NCBI GenBank assembly: GCA_017645985.1
Contig: JAGCNK010000160.1
Span: 1 to 12,129, forward strand
Direction: 5' to 3'
From: Bacteroidales bacterium
GTDB lineage: Bacteria; Bacteroidota; Bacteroidia; Bacteroidales; UBA3824
Length of the DNA stretch: 12,129 bases
Made by a program: the position numbers and the translations under genes. Under the pieces are notes generated by a model. It did not search any database. It saw only the letters and a list, made by a program, of their open reading frames with translations, and was not told the origin of the DNA. This document shows, piece by piece, positions 1 to 9,300 of this stretch. Each line of letters opens with the position of its first letter. Position 1 is the stretch's first letter.

Positions 1-306
1 AACTGACAGATACTTATTGATTTTGTATATAATGCAATCCTTTATAATGCTCCGCCTACTATATATGCATATAATTGCGCCACAAAAATGATATAATTGT
101 TTATATCTTGCTGTAAATACAAAAGTTCCGCGATTTTTGCCCTCGGCATATTGTATGTTTTGCTCAACCATTAGTACACTGCGTTTTACGCGTTGTATTG
201 ATGGCGTCAATTAACCTAAAATTCAAACAGCAGGTGCAACAATTTGCACATAAATTGTGTTTATACCTATAGAATAGATTGTGCAAATTCATAACCTTGT
301 TTATAA
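1..306. other. AT-rich non-coding region upstream of the giant gene
   Basis: I see no credible gene here. One plus-strand frame is open from position 2 to about 93, but it is short, AT-rich and begins at the window edge, so the tail of an upstream gene is possible but unsupported. Visible structure includes a repeated TATAATGC (28-35 and 43-50), a perfect 12-bp palindrome TATATGCATATA (62-73), a short GCGT/ACGC dyad (181-191), and the GTGCAA/TTGCAC cluster at 234-289 listed separately. There is no strong TAnnTTTG element with a properly spaced TTTG. The nearest candidate is TAACCTTG at 292-299 (one mismatch). If used, it would start the transcript almost on the first ATG at 307, which would favour initiation at a downstream ATG. 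No tRNA, rRNA or obvious riboswitch is visible. Confidence 0.6.
234..289. promoter_or_regulatory. Cluster of three GTGCAA/TTGCAC half-sites, possible operator or leader hairpin
   Basis: Three copies of the same hexamer lie just ahead of the giant gene: GTGCAA at 234-239, its inverse TTGCAC at 244-249, and GTGCAA again at 281-286. The first two form a 6-bp dyad around 4 bases. The second and third are embedded in a longer perfect inverted repeat, AATTTGCACA (241-250) and TGTGCAAATT (280-289), with 29 bases between the arms. The last arm ends 17 bases before the ATG at 307. This arrangement suits a dimeric DNA-binding regulator or alternative leader hairpins. I do not recognise the motif as that of a named regulator. 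The repeats are seen directly; a regulatory role is inference. Confidence 0.4.
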
Positions 307-354
307 ATGAAAACTACCATGAAAACAACCAAATATACAACCATGAAGACTGTC
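307..354 (+). repeat. 12-bp tandem repeat at the start of the giant gene
   Basis: The first 48 bases of the reading frame read as four 12-bp units: ATGAAAACTACC (307), ATGAAAACAACC (319), AAATATACAACC (331) and ATGAAGACTGTC (343). Units one and two differ at one base, while units three and four are more diverged. The unit length is a multiple of three, so copy-number change keeps the frame. Three units carry an in-frame ATG. The repeat therefore duplicates start codons and lengthens the positively charged N-region ahead of the signal peptide. Confidence 0.6.
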
Positions 355-3300
355 TTCAAAACATTGACCCTGCTGATGTTGCTATGTATCTGCAACGGCG
401 CGCAGGCTCAGGACGAGGCCAAGGTGTTCTACTCTTGGAACTCGGGTCCGTGGAACCAGCTCGAAACCTGGAGCTACAACGCCAACGACTACCAACCCGT
501 AACCTCGCTGCCCACAAGCAACGACGACGTGTTCATCATCGAACCCGTTACCATAACCGAGAGCACCGACCCTTCGGAAGATGCCAAAGCCAAGAAGCTC
601 CACCTCAACGCCACCCTCACCATCGAGAGCGGCGCCACTGTGCCCGTGTTTGGCGAATTAGTGGGTCACGGCAACCTCACCCTCAACGGCGACAACTATC
701 CCGAAGTGCCTACCGGCAAAGACTACTACTCCGGCATGGTGTCGCTCAGCGGCAATGTAACTATGGAGCGCAATGTCGACAACTACTCCAAGCTGTCGTT
801 CAACGTGCTCAGCGGCACGGTAACGTTTAACAATCCACTTCTCCGATTCGGCACGGTGCGCGTGTCGTCAGGAGCGGTAACGGCAGCCGCCGACATCACC
901 GTGCTCGAAGACCTTATAGTCAACAGCGGAAGCTCGTTCACCGGCAACCAAAACGTTACCATCAGCACCCACGGCAACATCGTGGCGTCTGGCTCGTTTG
1001 ATATCGGCGGCACTCTCGCATTCGTATCCACCGACCGAAACCAGACTTTCACCCTCAAGCACGCCATCACACTAAAAAACATACTGGTAGACAAAGGCAC
1101 TACCAACTACTACGCCGACATCCTCGCCGAGGCCTCAGGATATTACCCCACAGATGAAGACAAAATCCCCGTCATCAACCTTCAGACAGGCTCGTTGATC
1201 ATAGGCTCAAACATCAAAGTGGCTAAGCTCTCCACCTCGAGCGATTTTGTGATTCCGCAGAACGCCGAGCTCAAGATTGCCGGCGGCACAGTAGAGTCGC
1301 TCAAATCAATAACAGTAAACGGCGACCTCACAGTAGCCAGCGGACACCTCTACCTCGGTTACGACGGCGACAAGGGCGGCGTAAACCTCAACGGCGGCAC
1401 ATTCACAGTGTCGGGCGGCAGCAGCACCACCACATTCGTACAAGACGGCGGTGTGGCATCGGCTTTCCGTATGACTGCCGGCGAGCTCACCATCACCGAC
1501 CGAGACCACGACAACAATTTGTTTTTTAATCTCACAAGCCCCAACACTGTTTACTCGCTTTCGGGTGGCACATTCATATTCAAAGGTTCTTCGTTCGCTG
1601 TGCATAGCGCCAACCCGATAGCCACCGGCGGTGAGTTTGTTTTCGACAGCGGCTCCCAAACCCCAGAACTAAAATACATCGCACCGTTCTACTCCTTATA
1701 TATTAAGAGCGGACAAGTGAAGTATACCCCCGAGGCGGGCAACAACAACCCCTTTGTGGTAAACGGCAATTTTAAGCTTGCTCCCACTGCCTCTTTTTTA
1801 AACTCCGACAAAGACCTTCATATCGGTGGCGACCTCTTGCTCGAAGCTCAGGAAGGTGATGGAAACCAGAACATAGGTGCGTTTTCCGAAATCAACGACT
1901 TCTACTTTTTCTCATCCAACAACACCACCATCACCACCAACAATCGTCATGTAACATACAATAACGTTGTGATTGAGAAAGCCACCGGCAAGAGCGTCAC
2001 CCTCACATCCGACATATCGCTTTCGGGTGCGCTCACAGTGCTCAACGGTACGCTCAACCCAAACTCCAAGAGTGTGAGTGTGCAAGACTCTGTGCTCAAC
2101 AACGGCGCAATCATTGGCAACCTTCATATTAACGGTGGCGACGGACAGACAATGTCAGGCTCAGGCTCTTACGACAAGGTGTACCTCGACAATCAGAACG
2201 GAGTAAAGCTCAAGTCTGACGTCACTGTCAACGAGTTCATTTTCCCAACTTCGGTCAATGCGCTGTGCAACCTCAACAACTATGTGATGACGGTCAACAA
2301 CAAAGTTACTAACGCAGGCTCTACAAGGTTTTTTGCCAACAACACCAACAGGGCAAGTTCAGGTCTTCGTCTGCATGTGACTGCTGCAGCTGGCACAGCC
2401 ACTAATACAAACTTAGCTACCTATCATATCGGCTATGGCAGCAACTACGCCCCCGCCTACATACGCACTACTGCCGCCCTATCTGCCGCAGTAGACGAGT
2501 GGGTTACATTCAACGTGCTTGACCCCGACGGTGCTCATCATCCGTGTCTCAAAACAGATAAAAACGCAAGCATATACTGGGTGGCTCGTTCGTCGGCAAA
2601 CAATACCAACAATCCTAACAATGGCAAGATCAAATACGTGCTCGAATGTGAGAGCGTGAACTTTACAAACAATAATAATCCGCCCCTTTATTACAACTTG
2701 GGTCTTATTGGCACAGGTTGGATTGTTTCGGGTACATCACAAACCCACAAAGTTGAATTCCAAGATGCTAATTACGCCCTTCCTTCTGGTGACTTTACAG
2801 CTGGTGAGACAGGTAATAATAATCTTTCTATCAGGGTTCTGTATACTACGGGAGGTGCTACAAGGTCAGTGTTTTATGTTACAGGTGACAAATGGCGTAT
2901 CAACAATACTAATACAACAACCACACCGGCAGCCGGTGATATCCTTGTTGTAAGAAACTGTGACTGGTGTTCGTACTATCCTGATAACACATGTGTTGTT
3001 CAAAATAATTGGACGGGTGCATGTGTGCAACGCGAAGGAAAAACTGATTATATCGGCAAAATTATTTTTGAACGTGATGAAGATTTTGAAGGAGACTATG
3101 GCCGACTCTATTTGGACAACGTTTCTGGTATACATATCGGTGAAATCAGCGGAAAGGGTATAGTACAGATTTTGTCAGATTTTAACAGTCAATATGTGGT
3201 TAATGCCGACTATTCACAGTTTGATGCTGAAGACGAGAGTTCTTATATTTTCTACAATACAGGAAAAAATAATTCTTCTACATATACCATCAACTACAAG

Positions 3301-6300
3301 CACGAGGGTACATATCCCAATGTCAGCCTTGGTACTTCATATGCTGGAACAGACTCACCTACTTTGTATTATCAAGGCACGCTGCCTATCAGAGGATACC
3401 TGAATATCCGCCGCTGTGTGTTCGAAATGCGCAGCGATGTGGAGTGCGGCCAGCTTCAGCTTGGCGGTGTGTACAATGGTGATGTTAAATTTAACCCCTC
3501 TTACAGCTCCACTCTCACAGTCAACGGCAACATCAATTTTGATTTTATACTTACAGACAATACAATAACCGATGCCGAGAAAACAGGAAGCCGCCGTATC
3601 TTTATGGACGATGACGATGGCAATGGAAACGGAACTAACAAAATTATTGTAAAAGGTGACATCATAGCTGAAACTGGATACTCCGGTTTCCAAGATCAGG
3701 ATATGGGATTTGAGCTCTGCAATAGCTACGGCAAGTTTGTAACACTCGAATTTGCCGGCTCTAAAAATTCTGAAATCAGAATTACCCCCCGCGACAAGTT
3801 CAAGTTTGAAGTTGGTAGGGTAGTGGTAAACAAAGACGAAGGCAGCAGCGTGTCTTTCGCCTCTATGCCTATGACTTTCAAAAACTCCAGCCTCTATGCA
3901 GCAAGCTCCGCTAACAAGGCGTTTGTATTGCAGAGCGGCAACGCTATTTTCAACGTGCCGCAAGTGCTTACACTTTCGTCAGATGGCGACGACTTTATAA
4001 TACCCGCAGCATCTAAGCTCATAGCCAACGTCTCGGGCGTGGTTTTCAATGTGGGATGCAACACTGGCATCACTCTCGGCGGCACTCTCGAGCTCAACGA
4101 GGGCACTAAGCTTGTAAACCAAGGACACTTTTATTATAAGGAAACCGACAAGGCAATTCTCGATGTAAAAGCTGGTGCTGAGTTTTCTGCATCGCAATTC
4201 TGCCCCGATCCCCAGTCTTCGGGCAAAATTGCTCTCACAGTTGCCACAACATCGTCGAATGGTTCGTTTAAAATCGGCGGCGACGGATGTATGTCCGCTG
4301 CAGCTTACGGAATCTTCGATATTACAGAAGGTAGCACAATCACTTTGGCAGACAATGCCGAGGTTCAATTTATCGACGGCAGACACAATCCTAACATAGC
4401 CGACGTGGCTATCAACGCTGATGAAGCCGACTGCCATTTCGGTACTGGGGCTAAATTCTTGTTCGAAAAGCTTGTGACCAATGTATGGTCTGAGCCTTAT
4501 GTTTATAAAGAAGGTTATAGAATTAAGTATGACCAGTATTACAAAGAAACTTGGGTAGGTGGTTGGGGTGCACACTATGAATATTCTTGGGAGGATAATC
4601 CCGGAGGAAATAAATATCTGGCTAAAGTAACCGATTATGATGAGTCTTGGTATACTCCAGAATTTGTCTCTGGAAGTGACTGGGAAGTAACTGAAGGTTG
4701 GAGTGAGGGATACAACGCTGGGAATGGTAATAAGTACCGCACTTATCGCGACAGAATTTTCTATTATACCTACATCGGCTCACCCGACCATAGGAAATTA
4801 CTTAGCTCTTCATCATCGCCCTCGTCATTCACACTTGCCAGCAACACTCCGCTGCCCAATGTAGAGATACGCGATGAGGCCACCGTTACACTTATGACCG
4901 TGCCGCTCACTGTCAACAACACCCTCACCATCACTTCCGAAGGCACTCTCAATGCCAACGGCAAGGATATGTTTCTCCATGGCGACTTTATTGTGGACGG
5001 AGCTTTCACCCCGGGTGTCAACACTGTGGATTTCTGCGGCACTGAATATCAGACTGTCGGCGGCGACAAGCCTATCAAATTCTACAACTCCACTATATCA
5101 AACAATAGCGCTATTGTAGAGTTTGTAAACGCCAACACTATTGCCAACGAACTTTACATTAAGGAAAACGCAAACCTCTTTGACGCCGGCGCATGGCGAC
5201 CCATCACTGTGGAAACCAAGTACACCAACAAACTCGGCACTTACTCTGGCGAGGGCGGCATCGCCCTCAACAGCGGCGATCAGGATCATACTGTTAATGT
5301 ATACAGCACCGGCACCACTTCAAAACTTATTGTCAACAACCCCGCTGGCGTGGTGGTTGACAACAAAACTGGCGAAGACCTCGTTATCAGCGAAGCCCTC
5401 GTTATTGACAACGGATTGCTCAATATGATGACCGTTAACCTCGTGCTCGGCGAGAATGTGTCAACAGTAGAAGGCGAGGGCTTCGGCACTAACAAGATGA
5501 TTGTGTTTGAATCGGCTGTTACCCGCTGCGGCGTTAAGAAAATATTCAGCGGCAGCGAGTCGGAGTTTCTGATGCCTTTCGGCGTTACCAACAAATACAC
5601 TCCCGCCACTATCCATTTGACCGAAATTACCCCAGGCGCTTCTATTACGATATTCCCAATTGATGCCTACCATCCATCTATTGTGGAAGATGAGGAGTAT
5701 GAAGGTGCTGAATTCAACTTGCCCGACTTTGCCAACACTTTGAAATATTATTGGGACGTGGTGTCGGAAGGCGTGCAAAATTTCAAAGGCTGGCTGATGT
5801 TCAACAACCAGAAGGAAGACTATCAGGCTCCCAACAAGGGTGATGGTCACGGCTACGACCATTATGTGGCAGCCCGTCTGCTCAAAGACCATGTGGAGTG
5901 GGACAAGGACGACATCCTCAGCGACTCGTACGACAAGGGCGAGATCGTTTTCAAAAATTTCGACTTCGACAACGACGCCAACATCTCTGGCCAGTACACC
6001 GCAGGTTTGGTCGACGCTAATGGTATAGGCTCTATCCCCGGTCAACTCAAAGTTTACGTTACCAAACATGACGGCAGCTGGAAATCCAAAGATACTTGGG
6101 CTGTTGCCCAGATTCAGGGCAAACAAATATACTTCGACGGCAATGGCGATGCCGTTATTGACGAAGAGGCTACAGCTGAGCTTCCTGCAACCTTTGAATG
6201 TCCCGAGCGCGGCTCTATAGTTTTTGTATACCACAATGTGGACGTTACACACAACGGTATCAACGTGTTCCACACCACTATAGGACGCAACTCATCCGCC

Positions 6301-9300
6301 GAAATAGGCAAGGTCAGCCTCTACGACACCAAGAGCCACCGTTTTGGCGTGGTTGCTGGTAGGGGTCGTATTGTCACCAAGTCGGGTTCGCTGCCCCGTG
6401 GTTTCTACAATAAGTTTGTGGAAGCCAAAGGCGGCACTATTGAGTATGCCGGCGACGAAGACTACGAAATCAACATGAGCGTGTTTAACAATGTGGAGTT
6501 CTCCGGATCGCACAAACGCATCCTCGGTCCAAACGACCTTGTAGTCAACGGCTTCTTCAAAGCCAACGGCGATGAATCTCAACAAGATAAATTGAGCATT
6601 ATCAACTCCAACGGTGCCACATGGAATATCAAGGGCGACTTCATCTACAACCGAGGCACGTTTGTAGCTCCCACCGAAGGCACTGTCAGCATCATAAGAA
6701 TGTGCGGTGGAGATGGTCAGGAAATGTACTCCGAAGATGGTTTTAATCCCGACGTGCTGCATATCAATATTTTGGAAGTGGCCAACTCGTCGCTCGACGG
6801 CGTACACGCCAAACTCAATATCAATATCGTGGAGCATGTTAAGTTTGAGGACGGTGTGCTCTACACCTACGACAACAAGCGTTTCGCCATCATCAACTTC
6901 TCTGAAGACGAGTCGCTCACAGTGCAGAACTACAACAAAGACCGCTTTATCAACGGTCCGCTCACCAAGCTCATCCTCAACGAGGGCAAATGGACTTTCC
7001 CCGTGGGCAGCCACATCAGCGACGAGGAGAAACAGAACAACCGTCTCGGTCACTTCACCGTGTACGACTATTCGCCTGGCGACAACTCCGGCAGCGGATA
7101 TGTTACTGTCAAGTATTTCTACGAGCCTCACCAAAAAAGTGGTGAAACCGACCGCTACGGCGCAGGCATCATTGCTGTTGACCGTTCGGAATACTGGACT
7201 GTGAAGCCCGATGCTGCAGGTTCTACTTTCGGCCTCCGTCTCCGTTGGGACGAGACAAGCCTTATTTCTTCCGACGCCGCTTCTGTAAGCAATGTCTGCA
7301 TTACCAATTTCGACGGCGAAAACTGGCTTAAGGTCAACTCCAAGGCTGTGTCTACAAGCACACAGACTGGTACTGTATATACCGACGACCCCGCAGTGCT
7401 TACACACGACAGCCAGTCTTACGTATACACCCTCGCCCATACCGGCTCAATCACTTTCAACTGGACTGGCGAGTTTGACAACAACTGGTTCGACACCCGC
7501 AACTGGAGCGGCTTGCAAGTGCCCACTTTCACCGACTTTGTAATTATCGGCAAAGTGGAACCGGGCAAAAAATACCCCGTTATCAATACTTCCGAGATTG
7601 CCGAGGCTAAGTTTCTGGTGCTTTCCGACAAGGCAAGTCTCACTATATTGTCCGGCGCTAAGCTCACCGTCTTCACCGACGTGGTAGTAAACAGCGGCTG
7701 CTCGCTCGTGCTCAAAGCTCCCACAGCCTCGCGCGACAACGACCAGTCTATCGACCCTGCAGGTTCGCTCATTTACCGTGGCACTTTCAGCGGCAACCTC
7801 ACCTTCCAGCGTTTTGTACGCTGTTGGGAGTACGAGCGTATGGCTGTGCCCGTTACCGGATACACCGCCAACGTGGGCAGCTTCAAGTACGGAGCCAACC
7901 TCTACGGTTACGACCAGAAAAACGACGTAGGCGGCGACCAATATACCTTCTCATACGATGACGATGAGGAGCAGGACAATCCGATTATCCTGGCAAGAGG
8001 ATGGTATGTTTACCCCGGCGGCTATCCCAAGACCGACGACCTTACCGTTCCTTACCGCTATCTGAGCAGCCCGCAGCTGCCCTCGCACGTGCTCTCGTTC
8101 ACCGGAGCTCCCTTCAAGGACGGCAGCAAGAGCGTGGTCACAAGCGTTGATTTCTTCAGCAACGACAAGATAACGTCGGCTGTTGGTGCATCGCAGGACA
8201 TGCTCGACGGCTGGAACTTCGTGGCCAATCCATTTGTGTCGGCTGTTGACGCCGAGGCGCTCAAGCTCCACAATGTGGACGCCACCATCTATCTGCACAA
8301 CAGCAAGACCAACACTCCTATAGCTTACTCCATCAACGGTGGTTTGCAGATAGGCGTTATCACCGAGCATGAATACCGCTACATACCCGCAGGACAGAGC
8401 TTCTTCGTTCACGCCACTGCCGCCGCCGAAAATTTCAACGGATCAGTGGAGTTTCCCAAGGAGAGCCGCAGCCACGGCAACTCTAAGACCGTGATCAAGT
8501 CGGGCAGCAAGCCCAGCGGCGTTGGCAAGGTGGTGTTCAAGACATCGGGCGGCAACTACGACTACCAGAGCCTCGTATATTTCGCCGACGACGCCACCGA
8601 GGCGTTCGACTCCAAATACGACGCTTATATGGTTTCGGCTTCGTCGTCCAAGCTGCTCTCTTTCTACACCTACGGCAGCGACCCCAGGGTGGCTCTCGCA
8701 GCCAACGGACTTCCCCACTCGGTTAAGGACGGCGGCGAAATCACCATCGGTTACACCGCCAACACTGCAGGCACTTACAAGCTCACCATACCTGTTCTCA
8801 CTGTCGACGATGCCGACGTCTACCTCGTAGACGCTCAGGAAGGCACTACCACCAAGCTTACCGAAGGCTACTCTACCAACATAACCGTGGAGGCTGGCGC
8901 CAACAAGAAGAGGTTCAAACTTGTGTTCCGTGCCAAGACCGAAGAGCCCGCTGTACAAGAGCCCGAAGAGGTGGTTCCGCTCCAGCCCGAGGAGGTGGTT
9001 ATCGTCAACCCGATACCCCAAGAGCCCCAGGAGCCCGAGGTTATCAATCCTGTGGTTATCAACCCCGTAGTTCCCGAAGTTACCGAACCCGGAGATACCG
9101 ACCCCGAGGTGGCGCCCATACCCGAACCCTATGACAACGGCGAGTGGATGCGTCCTTATCCCGCCGACCAGGAAGAGGCTGCTGTGGAGCGCGACATCCG
9201 TGTAAACGTTTATCCTGTTCCCTCTTACGGCGTGGTAAAAGTATCGCTCGGCAGCCTTGTCCAGGAGACCGGCTCTGTCAAGATCATAGTGGCAAGCATC

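Noticed and set aside
62..73. Perfect palindrome TATATGCATATA as an attachment site or operator
   Set aside because: It is a 12-bp alternating purine-pyrimidine palindrome in AT-rich DNA with no partner copy, integrase gene or promoter next to it.
279..830. Plus-strand frame of 183 codons overlapping the start of the giant gene
   Set aside because: Its Arg/Gln/His-rich translation is a typical out-of-frame product of the GC-rich gene. It has no domain and no better start context.
6292..7440. Long minus-strand open frame of 382 codons inside the giant gene
   Set aside because: It is antisense to a frame with clear protein-family features, and its translation shows no recognisable domain. Long antisense frames are common opposite genes of this codon bias.
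8941..9198. Pro/Glu-rich stretch as a TonB-like periplasm-spanning domain
   Set aside because: It is far from any N-terminal membrane helix and is followed by a T9SS sorting domain, so a surface spacer is the simpler reading.
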